64,000 nucleotides of DNA, taken from the NCBI RefSeq assembly GCF_018449545.1, contig NZ_JAAVUR010000018.1, positions 38,344-102,343 on the forward strand, read 5' to 3'. Source of the stretch: Granulicella sp. dw_53. GTDB taxonomy: Bacteria > Acidobacteriota > Terriglobia > Terriglobales > Acidobacteriaceae. Below, piece after piece: positions 1-8,812 of this stretch. The stretch's first letter is position 1, and every line of letters starts with the position of its first letter. Under the pieces are notes generated by a model that saw only the letters and a list, made by a program, of their open reading frames with translations, had not been told where the DNA came from and searched no databases. A program made the position numbers and the translations under genes.

Positions 1-348
1 TTGATTCGGTCTGAACACCCGCTAATCACTCATCATTCTTTTCTTCACCACCACCTCTTCCACGATTGTCCCGCGGGTACTGCGGATCTTTTCTGGAAGA
101 GATCGAATCTGCCCCTCAATACGTTTTATGGTTTTGTGTCTCCCTTGTCAGAGTCCTTAGAGCGCAGATGCCATTACATCGTTTGTGCTAACGATCGAAC
201 AATTCGGCCTGCCTGGCAAAGAGAAGCTGCTCGTTCGTTACCGGGCGCGGATGTGACCGAGATAGCCACCGGCCACTGCCCGCATATTGCAAGACCCAAT
301 GCGCTAACTGACCAAATTCTCGCCATCACCAAGAAACACATCCCTTGA
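1..348 (+). CDS. Alpha/beta hydrolase, C-terminal part (5' truncated by window edge)
   Basis: The frame is already open at base 1, so the first codon shown is not a real start. The last 60 residues look like the end of an alpha/beta hydrolase: a strand with 'YIVCANDRTIRP', which is the usual place of the acid residue, then 'GHCPHIARP', the usual place of the catalytic histidine, then a terminal helix. The nucleophile elbow would lie outside the window. The substrate cannot be told. A broken NmrA-like gene follows about 115 bases later. Confidence 0.6.
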   Translation: MIRSEHPLITHHSFLHHHLFHDCPAGTADLFWKRSNLPLNTFYGFVSPLSESLERRCHYIVCANDRTIRPAWQREAARSLPGADVTEIATGHCPHIARPNALTDQILAITKKHIP

Positions 349-463
349 GATATTCAAGCGTACGGATTACGAGCAAGTGACATCATGGATCCTGAGATAT
401 GCGGGGCAATAAATGATGTTGCTGGCGTGAAGCCTAAATCAAGACAGAAAAGAGGACAGCAAC

Positions 464-642
464 ATGACACATGCGAAGCCATTTTGATCACAGGGGCAGC
501 CGTTAATATTGGAGCAATTGAGAACATACTGACTCGATTGTTGATAGAAACAGGAAGGTTTCCTTTCGATCCGAGTCCCCTATGCTGCTACCGTCATGAC
601 AAGCCTGCAGCTAAACTTCATCTGCTTCTTTTTTTTTCCTGA
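464..642 (+). pseudogene. Frameshifted remnant of an NmrA-like NAD(P)H-binding protein
   Basis: An ATG at 464 follows a good ribosome site (AGAGGA) and opens 'MTHAKP', but this frame stops at 485. Shifting by one base near 481 continues as 'ILITGAAVNIGAIENILTRL' and later 'YRHDKPAAKLH'. This resembles the Rossmann start of NmrA/SDR-a proteins (ILVTGATGxxG followed by VRxDDxRAAxL). The rest of the gene is missing. I infer a one-base frameshift plus deletion. A chance match cannot be excluded because only about 50 residues remain. Confidence 0.4.
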
Positions 643-1009
643 AATCCGGTCTGTGGGTGTTCGGATGCCCACGATGCCCGACGATGCGATAGAACTCGAT
701 TTTTATAGACGTGCGAAGAGCAGCTTCTATTAGCAAGAGCAATGGTTGGTCGTGTCACGATACATTTCAGGACCACACAGTTGTGCACAAATCGAAAGTC
801 GGCCAAAGCTGCACATAACCGCCTAAGAATTCCACTTGTCTCAAAATACCCCCAATCGTCCTTTCGGGTACCCCCAAAACTATCCCCAAAATCCTGAGAT
901 TCGGTGACAGCACATGAGACAACATGAAAGCAATTACCGTGTGTTTTGGTAATTACTCCCCGTTGTTCTGGGGTGAAAGTGTTTATTTTCAGGGTGTTTT
1001 GTAAGTGGT
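643..1009. other. Intergenic region next to tRNA-Gln with C-rich repeats and a hairpin
   Basis: No gene is seen. Three units of the form TA(C/T)CCCCAA lie at 847-855, 869-877 and 881-889. An inverted repeat AATTACC/GGTAATT lies at 933-939 and 949-955. The region sits beyond the 3' end of tRNA-Gln, where integrative elements commonly insert, and beside a broken gene. It may be the scar of a lost element, but no integrase is visible. Confidence 0.35.
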
Positions 1010-1083
1010 TGGTTGCCCCCCAGGGATTCGAACCCCGATCGAGCGAGTCAGAGTCGCTAGTCCTACCATTGAACGAGGGGGCA
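1010..1083 (-). tRNA. tRNA-Gln (anticodon CUG)
   Basis: Read on the minus strand, the gene folds into a complete cloverleaf. The acceptor stem is TGCCCCC with GGGGGCA, the D-stem is GTTC/GGAC, the anticodon stem is AGCGA/TCGCT around the loop CTCTGAC (anticodon CTG), and the T-loop is TTCGAAT. The discriminator base is A and CCA is encoded at 1012-1010. Its 3' end faces the decayed region at low coordinates. Confidence 0.95.
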
Positions 1084-1249
1084 TTGCAGGGATGGCGCCG
1101 CCGCTAGGTTGCGAACAGTGATGATCGCCAACCGCCTTTTTGAGTGTACTGTGTGAGCCGTTTGGGGTCAACGCGAGGCGGTGGATTTTGTAGAACTGAA
1201 TGAGTGCGTTATGAGTCGGAAAGAGGTTACCCAGAGATAAGATAGCGGC

Positions 1250-1744
1250 ATGACAAACGAGGTGGCTGAGCTGTTTCTGGACTATTCCAACCATAAGCTT
1301 GCGGCATTGACGCAGAAAATGGACGTCTGTCTGGTGCGCTTGAGCGAGGAGCAGATATGGGCGCGAGGCGGGGCGCATGAGAATGCGGTGGGGAATCTGG
1401 TGCTGCATTTATGCGGGAATACGCGACAGTGGATTTTGCATGGGATAGGTGGCCGGGAGGATGTGCGACTGAGGGACACTGAGTTCGAGACCACCGGGGG
1501 GATGCGGCGGGAGGAGTTGCTCGAGATGTTCGGCGGCACCATCTCGGAGGCCCGAGAGGTGATCTCCAGGCTCACGGGGGAGCGGTTGGGCGAGATGATT
1601 CGTCCACAGGGACAAGAGGTGACGGTACTGGCGGCGATCTATCAAGTAGTAGCCCATGTGGGAGAGCATGTCGGGCAGATCGTTCTGTTGACGAAACAGA
1701 TGGTCGGGACGGATCTGGATTTGACTATGCCACGGCGGCGTTAG
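1250..1744 (+). CDS. DinB-like / DUF1572 family protein
   Basis: This 164-aa soluble protein has the four-helix-bundle pattern of the DinB/YfiT-like fold. Helices carry spaced histidines: 'VLHLCGN' near residue 52 and 'VVAHVGEHVGQI' near residue 133. In this superfamily three histidines usually bind one metal ion, and members include thiol-dependent S-transferases. Family knowledge gives the fold; the substrate is unknown. It stands alone between the tRNA gene and a convergent VWA gene. Confidence 0.7.
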   Translation: MTNEVAELFLDYSNHKLAALTQKMDVCLVRLSEEQIWARGGAHENAVGNLVLHLCGNTRQWILHGIGGREDVRLRDTEFETTGGMRREELLEMFGGTISEAREVISRLTGERLGEMIRPQGQEVTVLAAIYQVVAHVGEHVGQIVLLTKQMVGTDLDLTMPRRR

Positions 1745-1858
1745 GGGTCGGGTTGGCGATACCGAATAATAGTCAGCAGATTCGTCGCGCTACGGGACGA
1801 CAAAAGCGGAACTGCCTGTCTCCATTGGAAGATGGAGTCTAAATAAACGACGGCTACC

Positions 1859-3082
1859 CTACTCCACTTGCTGTTTGGCACGGTACCCATCGCGGGCTAC
1901 TACGGAATATTTGAGGGGCTTGTGCTTCTCGTCCTGCATCTGGAGAGGGTGGCCTTCGCTGTCGACCAGGGAGACTTTGACCTTGCGGTAGGTACCGTCG
2001 TTGTGGTTGTTGGTGGGGCGGTAGGTGACGATGTACTCGTTGCGGATTGAGTCGTTGATCTGCGAGAAGATGTCGGGGAGTGCGCCCTGGAAGAGGGGGT
2101 TAAAGCTGAGGCCGCCAGTCATCTGAGCGAAGGTCTTCATCTGGTTTTCGGCCTGCAAGTAGTCAAGGCGTTGAATGCCTCCCATACCTCCACGGGCGTC
2201 GGCGAGTTCACGGACCAAGGCTCCCGTACCGATGGTGAAGATAGTGACGTTTGGGGTGGATTTCACCTTGGCCAGGATCTTGTCGAGGGTGAGCTTGGAG
2301 AAGGTGTCGCGGCCGGTACCAATGAGGATGATGTACTTACGGCCTTCGATGCGGCTGGTACGGTCGAGCGTCTCGTAGAGGGCATCGAAGAGGTTGGTGT
2401 CGGAAAAGCCAGGAATGATGAGGGATTGGATTGCCTGGCCGACGGTGTCCTTATTGTTGGTGAAGTCGGTGAGGATGTGGGTGCGGAGGTCGTAGGTGAC
2501 AACGGCGATGTAATCGTCAGGCCGGAGGGAGCGGAAGAAGCTGTAGGACGCGTTCTGCATGTCCCGGATGAAGTAGTAACTGTTGGCGGCGAACTCCAGA
2601 AGCATAACGGCGGTGATGGGAGTTTGGGCCGTACGAACACTCGTAATGGTCTGGGGAACGCCGTCTTCTAGTACCTGGAAGTTGCCGGCCTTGAGGCCAG
2701 GGACGAACTGGTGGGTCTTGTCGAGGATGACGTTGACGTCGAGGTTGACGATGGGAACGTCGACGCGGATGGAGTAGGTCTCGTTGTTCGGATTCTTGAC
2801 CTTGGGCTCAGGTGGGGCTACGGGAACCGGAGGTTCGTCGGCATTCTTTTTCTTCTTCAGGATGATGGAGCCGTTGTCGGTGGCCGGACCTTCCTGCGGG
2901 TCGGTGGGCGGGTTGGCCTGGGTGCTGCCCGGCTGCTGCTGGGAGGAGGGGGCATCCTGAGCGCGGAGCCTAGGTGCGGGAACAACCGTGCCGAGGGTCA
3001 AGAGGAGGACGGTAGGGAAAAGGCGGATTCGGGTGCGGTCGCTTGAGGGGCTCGTTCTCGAACTGCTTGGTGTCGTCATCAT
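1859..3082 (-). CDS. Secreted VWA domain protein, acidobacterial VWFA-related type
   Basis: A 407-aa protein with an N-terminal signal segment ending near 'RLRAQ' (about residue 42), a Pro/Gln-rich linker, then a von Willebrand A-like domain at about residues 105-390. The block 'FQVLEDGVPQTI' just before the domain is typical of the VWFA-related family that is greatly expanded in Acidobacteriota. The first metal-site motif is degenerate: 'LLEFAANSY' replaces DxSxS, so classical MIDAS metal binding may be lost. The role is unknown; secreted VWA domains usually bind proteins. It is divergent from the S55 peptidase gene with 88 bases between them. Confidence 0.8.
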   Translation of the reverse strand: MMTTPSSSRTSPSSDRTRIRLFPTVLLLTLGTVVPAPRLRAQDAPSSQQQPGSTQANPPTDPQEGPATDNGSIILKKKKNADEPPVPVAPPEPKVKNPNNETYSIRVDVPIVNLDVNVILDKTHQFVPGLKAGNFQVLEDGVPQTITSVRTAQTPITAVMLLEFAANSYYFIRDMQNASYSFFRSLRPDDYIAVVTYDLRTHILTDFTNNKDTVGQAIQSLIIPGFSDTNLFDALYETLDRTSRIEGRKYIILIGTGRDTFSKLTLDKILAKVKSTPNVTIFTIGTGALVRELADARGGMGGIQRLDYLQAENQMKTFAQMTGGLSFNPLFQGALPDIFSQINDSIRNEYIVTYRPTNNHNDGTYRKVKVSLVDSEGHPLQMQDEKHKPLKYSVVARDGYRAKQQVE

Positions 3083-3170
3083 CTAGAACTTTACTCCGGA
3101 AATAGCGCGACGGGCCAGCGTTTGGCGCGCGGCTTTGCTTTGCAGCCGCGAGGCCTCTAGTCTGTAAGAC

Positions 3171-5042
3171 GTGAACGCTCCGAGAAAGACGCTTGCGAGA
3201 ACAACGAGACGGCTGATGCAAGGTCTGACTCTGGCGATGAGTTTGACGCTGCCGGGAGGAATTTGGGCACAGGCTCCGAGCGGGATTGCGGGGGTAGCAG
3301 CGGCGGCGATGGGATCGATGCCGGTCGCCGCGCCGCTGGAGACGCGAATCTTTCCGCTGTCGGAGGTAAAGCGCGGCCTGCGCGGGGTGGCTTATACAGT
3401 CTTCGAGGGGGTAGTGCCAGAGCCGATGGAGGTGGAGATCCTGGGCGTTCTGAAGGACTCGCTGGGACCCGGACAAGATATGATCCTGGCGCGGTTGCGC
3501 GGAACGAAACCGGAGTACACCGGTGTTGTCGCGGGGATGAGCGGCAGTCCCGTGTATATCGATGGGCGGCTGGTGGGAGCTCTGAGCTATCGGATCGGAC
3601 AGTTCAGCAGAGACCCGATCGCGGGGATCACACCGATCGAATTGATGTTGGCAGTACGGGATGGGGTGGGCGTCGGAGGGGGCAAGGTAGATCTCTCCAC
3701 TCCCCTGCAAGGTGACGGACCAAGAGACGCCCGGAAGGTGAGTGGCGCCGGTGGCGCAGAGATGCAGCCGATCGAGACGCCGTTGGTCTTCGGCAGCGGG
3801 TTCGGCCGGGAGACGGTGGAGCGGTTTGGGGATCGGTTTCGGGCGATGGGCTTGACGCCGGTTGCAGGGCTAGGTGGGGCAGACACCAAGGCGGTGCAGC
3901 CGGAGCCGCTGGTTCCGGGCAGCGCTGTGAGTGCGGTCTTGGTACGCGGAGATCTCTCGATGGCCGGGACCTGCACGGTAACATACATTGATCCCAAGCG
4001 GCTGCTGGCTTGCGGACATCCGATCACCCAGTATGGCCCAGTGGCGCTCCCCATGACGAAGGCGGAGGTCGTGGCGACGCTGGCCTCACCCCTGAATGCG
4101 TTCAAGATCATCAATACGACGGAGACGGTCGGGTCGTTTACCGAGGACCGGGCTTCGGCCATCCTTGGACGTTTCGATGTGAATGCGCGCATGATTCCGG
4201 TAACGGTCGAGGTAATTCCACCGGACGGCGGGCAGGCGAAGACCTTTAAATTCGAGGTCGTGGATAACCGGCAGTTGACACCGTCGGCGATGCTGGTCTC
4301 TGTATATCAGAGCCTGCAGGGGACGAATGTATCGGCGGCAGAGATGAGCTATCGGGTGCGTGGGGAGATGACGGTCGCAGGGCAGGCTCCGGTGCGCATC
4401 TCAGGTTTGATGGCACAGAACGACCTGAACTCCGGGGCGATCAATACTGCGCTGCTCGTAGGCGACAGGTTCAACCGTGTATACGACAACGCCTTGGACC
4501 AGCCAAAGATCACAGGAGTGCGGCTGAGGGTGGAGACCATTTCGGAACGAAAAACCGCGAGCCTGGAAGCAGCGCGTCTGAGCAAGACGGAGGCGCGCGC
4601 AGGCGACACGGTCGAAGTGGAGGCGACGCTGCGGCCATATCAGTCGGAGGCTCGGGTGACGAAGATAAGGTTTACCCTGCCGGCAAACTTGCAACCAGGA
4701 CCACTGCGAGTGGTGGTGAGCGACGGAGCGACGGTGGACCGGCTCTTGAGTGCGCCGGGAGGTGGCTCACAGCGGGCCATGGGATTGACAGATACGGTGG
4801 CGCAACTCAACCGAAATCACGCGAACGACGTCGTCTATGTGACGCTGCTGGATAAAGCGGCTCAGGCGGTACTGGAGTCGGGCGCACTGGGAGAGGTCCC
4901 GCTTTCGATGGCGAATGTCCTGGGACCGTTGAAGGAGGGACAGAAGATGCAGTTGACCGGGGAGAGTGTCGTGGAGGTGGGCTCGGCACCGGCGGACTAT
5001 GCCGTGAGTGGATCGCAGGTGCTGACGATTGCGATCCGTTGA
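3171..5042 (+). CDS. Secreted peptidase S55 (SpoIVB-type) domain protein, circularly permuted order
   Basis: A 623-aa protein starting at GTG, with a signal peptide ending near 'GIWAQA' (residue 35). The S55 serine motif 'GMSGSPVYIDG' lies early, with Ser126, and is followed by 'GITPIELML'. The other half of the fold, 'YIDPKRLLACGHPIT' with His283, comes later. In Bacillus SpoIVB the His block precedes the Ser block, and here no histidine occurs before Ser126, so the order looks permuted. The C-terminal 200 residues are beta-rich and unrecognised. The likely place is the periplasm or cell surface; the substrate is unknown. Sporulation is not implied. Confidence 0.75.
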   Translation: MNAPRKTLARTTRRLMQGLTLAMSLTLPGGIWAQAPSGIAGVAAAAMGSMPVAAPLETRIFPLSEVKRGLRGVAYTVFEGVVPEPMEVEILGVLKDSLGPGQDMILARLRGTKPEYTGVVAGMSGSPVYIDGRLVGALSYRIGQFSRDPIAGITPIELMLAVRDGVGVGGGKVDLSTPLQGDGPRDARKVSGAGGAEMQPIETPLVFGSGFGRETVERFGDRFRAMGLTPVAGLGGADTKAVQPEPLVPGSAVSAVLVRGDLSMAGTCTVTYIDPKRLLACGHPITQYGPVALPMTKAEVVATLASPLNAFKIINTTETVGSFTEDRASAILGRFDVNARMIPVTVEVIPPDGGQAKTFKFEVVDNRQLTPSAMLVSVYQSLQGTNVSAAEMSYRVRGEMTVAGQAPVRISGLMAQNDLNSGAINTALLVGDRFNRVYDNALDQPKITGVRLRVETISERKTASLEAARLSKTEARAGDTVEVEATLRPYQSEARVTKIRFTLPANLQPGPLRVVVSDGATVDRLLSAPGGGSQRAMGLTDTVAQLNRNHANDVVYVTLLDKAAQAVLESGALGEVPLSMANVLGPLKEGQKMQLTGESVVEVGSAPADYAVSGSQVLTIAIR

Positions 5043-5165
5043 AGCACGGTGCCTTACTCTGCTAAATGTATGCAGCGGGCCAACATGAAAAGTTATGCAG
5101 GTTTCATTGTTGTAGCATCAGACAGGCGCCTCAGATAGATTGAGTGCGCTCAAGGAACAGATTGA

Positions 5166-6173
5166 ATGAGTGAAATACATGGTCTAGCCGTTCATGCGGC
5201 TGGTGCACAGTTGTTGCCTTATAAATACGATCCTGGCGAGCTGAAGGCCAACGAGGTCGAAGTGAAGATATCGCATTGTGGCGTCAGCTACTGCGATGTT
5301 CATCTCATCGACAACGATTGGGGTGTAAGCAAATATCCGTTTATTCCAGGCCACGAGGTAATTGGAAGCGTAGTTGCGGTCGGCTCCGGCGTGAAGGACC
5401 GTACGGTTGGAGAGCGCGTAGGAATTGGCTGGCAGGCAGATAGCTGCGGAATCTGCGAGTGGTGCCGCCGGGGGGATGAGCATCTTTGTGCGCAATCGCA
5501 GCCGACATCCATTGGCCGCAACGGTGGATTTGCAGAACGCATCCGGGTGAACTCCAAATTTTCGATTCCAGTGCCAAAGGCTCTGGAGAGTGAGAGTGCT
5601 GCTCCGCTGCTTTGCGCTGGAATTACCGTATACAACCCCTTACGGAATCATGGCGTACGACCTTCCTCCCGCGTGGGAGTGATCGGAATCGGTGGCCTTG
5701 GACATCTTGGACTGCAGTTTGCGAAGGCATTCGGCGCGGAGGTGACAGCGTTTTCGACCTCGAAGGACAAAGAGGAAGAGACAAAGTCCCTGGGAGCGCA
5801 TCACTTCGTCCATACCCGGGATACGGGCGCTCTGAAAAAAGTAGCGGGAACGTTCGATCTTCTGATCAGTACCGTGAACGGGGAGCAGGACTGGCAGGGT
5901 TATGTGAATGCACTCCGCCCCAAGGGATCCTTGTGCCTGGTAGGATATGCGCCTTCCGTCGTGCAGATTCAACCGGCGTCCATTATTAACGGGCAGCGCG
6001 GAGTACATGGGAACGCCGTAGGCAGCCCCCGGGACCTGCAGGAGATGCTGGATGTTGCGGCGCGGCACGGCGTGAAGGCGATCACGGAGCGATTTGCAAT
6101 GGCCAAGGTGAACGATGCTATCGCCAAGGTCAAAAAGAATCAGGTACGATATCGCGCGGTTCTGGCGAACTAG
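5166..6173 (+). CDS. Zinc-dependent NAD(P) alcohol dehydrogenase (cinnamyl-alcohol / YahK group)
   Basis: A 335-aa medium-chain dehydrogenase of normal length. The catalytic zinc ligands are in 'HCGVSYCDVH' and 'PGHEVIG'. The structural zinc is held by the four cysteines of 'CGICEWCRRGDEHLC' (about residues 98-112). The Rossmann motif 'GIGGLGHLGLQFAKA' lies near residue 176. The reaction is NAD(P)-linked oxidation of alcohols or reduction of aldehydes; these enzymes often prefer NADPH. The start follows AAGGAA. The stop codon lies inside the palindromic element that follows. Confidence 0.85.
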   Translation: MSEIHGLAVHAAGAQLLPYKYDPGELKANEVEVKISHCGVSYCDVHLIDNDWGVSKYPFIPGHEVIGSVVAVGSGVKDRTVGERVGIGWQADSCGICEWCRRGDEHLCAQSQPTSIGRNGGFAERIRVNSKFSIPVPKALESESAAPLLCAGITVYNPLRNHGVRPSSRVGVIGIGGLGHLGLQFAKAFGAEVTAFSTSKDKEEETKSLGAHHFVHTRDTGALKKVAGTFDLLISTVNGEQDWQGYVNALRPKGSLCLVGYAPSVVQIQPASIINGQRGVHGNAVGSPRDLQEMLDVAARHGVKAITERFAMAKVNDAIAKVKKNQVRYRAVLAN

Positions 6174-6254
6174 AGCAATTCTCCTGTGGGTGCATAGGAG
6201 AGGCTTCGAATCGATGGCCGTTTTCACCCCACAGCAACAATAGAATTGCTCTAG
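6170..6254. repeat. 85-bp palindromic element with perfect 13-bp terminal inverted repeats
   Basis: The ends CTAGAGCAATTCT (6170-6182) and AGAATTGCTCTAG (6242-6254) are exact reverse complements. Inside them CCTGTGGG and CCCCACAG also pair. It overlaps the last codon of the dehydrogenase gene. It could be a MITE-like or REP-like element, or simply a long transcript hairpin. No second copy was seen in this window. Confidence 0.6.
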
Positions 6255-6284
6255 AATTGCCGAACTTCGGTCGGGCAGAGAGAT

Positions 6285-6315
6285 GGGCGGGGCTTCGGCT
6301 TCCGCCCGTTTCTTT
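6285..6315 (+). terminator. Probable Rho-independent terminator
   Basis: GGGCGG and CCGCCC form a stem around a short GC-rich loop and are followed by GTTTCTTT. It ends the alcohol dehydrogenase transcript before the beta-propeller gene. Confidence 0.5.
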
Positions 6316-6350
6316 GTTGGGCGGTCTGGTGCTTTAGACTCAAGGGCACG

Positions 6351-8591
6351 ATGATACGACGAATCTGCGCAATAGGGATGGTGATGGCGGCGGGGTTGCT
6401 GCCGGGTTTGGTGCGAGCTCAAGGGACCAAACTGTGGAGCGTGGAGCGGTACGAAGAATTGTCCAAGGGCACAGCGGAGGGAGTTGCGATCCGCAGCGAT
6501 GGAGTCCTGGTGGCTGGGCCTGCTACTTCCCTGCTGTATGCGACCGGCGGAAGCTACGTGTGGTCGCTGGCGAGCGACGCCTCCGGTCACGCTTATGTGG
6601 GGGTGGGCGGCAGTGTGGGTGGCTCCGCGGCGGTGATGCGCGTCGGTGAGGATGGCAAAGCGACGAAGATCTTCGAAGGCAAGGAACTGGGGGTACAAGG
6701 GCTTCGTACGATGCCCGACGGGTCCTTGCTGGTAGCGACCTCTCCGGACGGAAAGGTCTATCGCCTTGCTGCAGCTCAAAGCAGAGCGGCTGGCGCGACG
6801 GACGCGACGGTAATCTTCGATCCGGCGAAGACGGACGAAAAGCCGAAGTACATCTGGGATGTGGCAGTGATCGGGCAGAGCGTCTTTATCGCTGCGGGGG
6901 CTCCGGCGGTGGTGTACCGCGTGGATCTCAGCGGCGCGAGTGCTGGCGCGCCGCACGTTTTGTTCAAGACGGCCGATCAGCATATCCGATGCCTGCTGGC
7001 CACAGAGAACGGAACTCTATGGGCCGGGTCCGATGGGGCTGGAGTGATCTACAAGATCGCGACCTTGCAAAAGGATGCAAAACCGTTTGCCGTATATGCC
7101 GCATCGCGCAAGGAGATCACCGCGCTGGCCATCGATCCCGCTGGGAACATCTATGCTGCAGGCGTAGGAAGCAAAGGGCCCGGAACACTGCCGCCGTTGC
7201 CAGTGACGGGCAATGTGGGGGTAACGATCTCGTTCTCCCAGCCAGGATCGGCGACAGCCGCAGGAAGCAACACGCTGGTGCCAGAAGGCTCGGAGATCTA
7301 CAAGATCGGTGCGGATGGAGCTCCGAGCAAGCTGATCACACTGAAGGACGATGTAGTGTACGGCTTGGCGTTTCGAAACGGCGGCCTGTTGGCAGCCACG
7401 GGAAACCGTGGCAGGGTCTATCGGGTGGATACGGACGTAGCGGGCCGGTTCACCGATCTGGCGCATCTGGAAGCTTCGCAGGGGATAGCGTTTGCCGCAG
7501 CTCCCGGTGGCGTGCTGGTGGCGACGAGTAATAGCGGCAAGGTATTTCGGCTGAACGATGCAGCCTCGAAGAGCGCGGCCTACACGAGCGAGGTCTTCGA
7601 CGCGCAGGGATTCTCGCAATGGGGCCGTGCTGAAGTTCGGCCCGAGAATCTGCAGGGCGTGACGCTCTACGTGCGCAGCGGAAATGTTCCAAGTGCGCTG
7701 ATGGGGTGGAGCGATTGGACTCCGGTCGGAACGGACCACGCGGTGACCGTACCAGCATCACGATTCGTACAGTGGAAGGCGGTGCTCGGAGCGGGCGGTG
7801 CTTTGGACCGCGTCGCCTTGAACTATCTGCCAAAGAATGCGGCGCCAGTAGTGGACGACATCGTGGTGCAGGCCGGAGCGAGGATGCCGGCGGGCGGCGG
7901 TGTTCTGCCGAACAACACGGTACAAATTGCGTTTCCAGTCGCCGCGGGGGGAGTCCCGGGGCTTACGTTTGGCGGAGACGCGAATGCCGCTCCGCTGACC
8001 GCCCAGAAGGACAAGACAGCGATAACCGCCCGGTGGCTCGCACACGATGACAACGGGGACGATCTTATGTTCGCGGTCTGGTATCGCGGAACGGCGGAGA
8101 CAAACTGGAGACTCCTGAAGGACAAGATCAGTGACCGGTTTTACAGCTTCGATTCTGCGTTGCTGCCGGATGGGCCCTATGTGCTGAAGGTGGTAGCCAG
8201 CGACGCTCCTGTGCATACGGACGCGGATGCGATAACCGCCGAAAAGGCGAGTGCGGAGTTCGTCGTGGATACGACACCGCCGGTACCAGGCACGCTCGTG
8301 GCGGAGATGGTTGCAGGGTCTGCTAATGTAGGCCAAAAGATTCATGTGCGATTCGAGGCGCGGGATGCGGTCTCTCCAATCGCCCATGCGGAGTACAGCG
8401 TGGATGCTGGACCATGGCAATACGTCGAGCCGGTAGGGAAGGTTTCAGACTCTCTGGCGGAACGGTATGATTTTGCTGCTGCGATCCCAAATGTAACTTC
8501 CCCTGTCACGGATACAAAAGAGCATGTGGTTGCTGTGCGTGTATTCGACCGTTTCGAAAATGCAGTGACAGCTAAGGCGGTGGTTCGATGA
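6351..8591 (+). CDS. Secreted beta-propeller protein with C-terminal Ig/Fn3-like domains
   Basis: A 746-aa protein with a signal peptide ending near 'GLVRAQG'. Residues about 45-400 hold repeated short blades of the kind 'DGSLLVATSPDGKVYRL', 'NGTLWAGSDGAGVIYKI' and 'NGGLLAATGNRGRVYRV', typical of WD40/NHL-like or two-component-propeller folds. After about residue 490, beta-sandwich segments follow, including 'FVVDTTPPVPG', common in Ig-like bacterial repeats. It is probably periplasmic or cell-surface. No catalytic motif was seen. Its stop overlaps the start of the next small gene, so the genes are probably co-transcribed with the Lol-type operon. Confidence 0.7.
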   Translation: MIRRICAIGMVMAAGLLPGLVRAQGTKLWSVERYEELSKGTAEGVAIRSDGVLVAGPATSLLYATGGSYVWSLASDASGHAYVGVGGSVGGSAAVMRVGEDGKATKIFEGKELGVQGLRTMPDGSLLVATSPDGKVYRLAAAQSRAAGATDATVIFDPAKTDEKPKYIWDVAVIGQSVFIAAGAPAVVYRVDLSGASAGAPHVLFKTADQHIRCLLATENGTLWAGSDGAGVIYKIATLQKDAKPFAVYAASRKEITALAIDPAGNIYAAGVGSKGPGTLPPLPVTGNVGVTISFSQPGSATAAGSNTLVPEGSEIYKIGADGAPSKLITLKDDVVYGLAFRNGGLLAATGNRGRVYRVDTDVAGRFTDLAHLEASQGIAFAAAPGGVLVATSNSGKVFRLNDAASKSAAYTSEVFDAQGFSQWGRAEVRPENLQGVTLYVRSGNVPSALMGWSDWTPVGTDHAVTVPASRFVQWKAVLGAGGALDRVALNYLPKNAAPVVDDIVVQAGARMPAGGGVLPNNTVQIAFPVAAGGVPGLTFGGDANAAPLTAQKDKTAITARWLAHDDNGDDLMFAVWYRGTAETNWRLLKDKISDRFYSFDSALLPDGPYVLKVVASDAPVHTDADAITAEKASAEFVVDTTPPVPGTLVAEMVAGSANVGQKIHVRFEARDAVSPIAHAEYSVDAGPWQYVEPVGKVSDSLAERYDFAAAIPNVTSPVTDTKEHVVAVRVFDRFENAVTAKAVVR

Positions 8592-8812
8592 TGTTCGATA
8601 GCCAGGGCACAAACGTTGGAAGTGGCGCAGTCTGGATCCTCGCAAATTTCTGCTACGCAGGAATGAAAGCGCAGGGGCATCCGAGCCGTCTATGGCGTAT
8701 CCTCTCATTTATTTTTGGATTTCCGGGCACCCTCCTTTCTTTTTTTGTTGTTCGGGAAGGCAGTGGTCGCGCCTATGGCGTAGATCTACCGAAGCACCGG
8801 GACGGGCTCTAG
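8588..8812 (+). CDS. Small hypothetical membrane-associated protein in the Lol-type operon
   Basis: A 74-aa frame whose ATG overlaps the stop of the propeller gene (ATGATG) and whose TAG directly touches the ATG of the permease gene. This tight packing is the main reason to call it real. It has one hydrophobic stretch, 'ILSFIFGFPGTLLSFFVV' (about residues 38-55), flanked by basic residues, so a single membrane helix is likely. No family is recognised. Confidence 0.5.
   Translation: MMFDSQGTNVGSGAVWILANFCYAGMKAQGHPSRLWRILSFIFGFPGTLLSFFVVREGSGRAYGVDLPKHRDGL

Noticed and set aside
5640..6983. A 447-codon frame opposite the dehydrogenase and propeller genes
   Set aside because: It runs antisense through two well-supported genes and through the palindromic element, with no recognisable domain.
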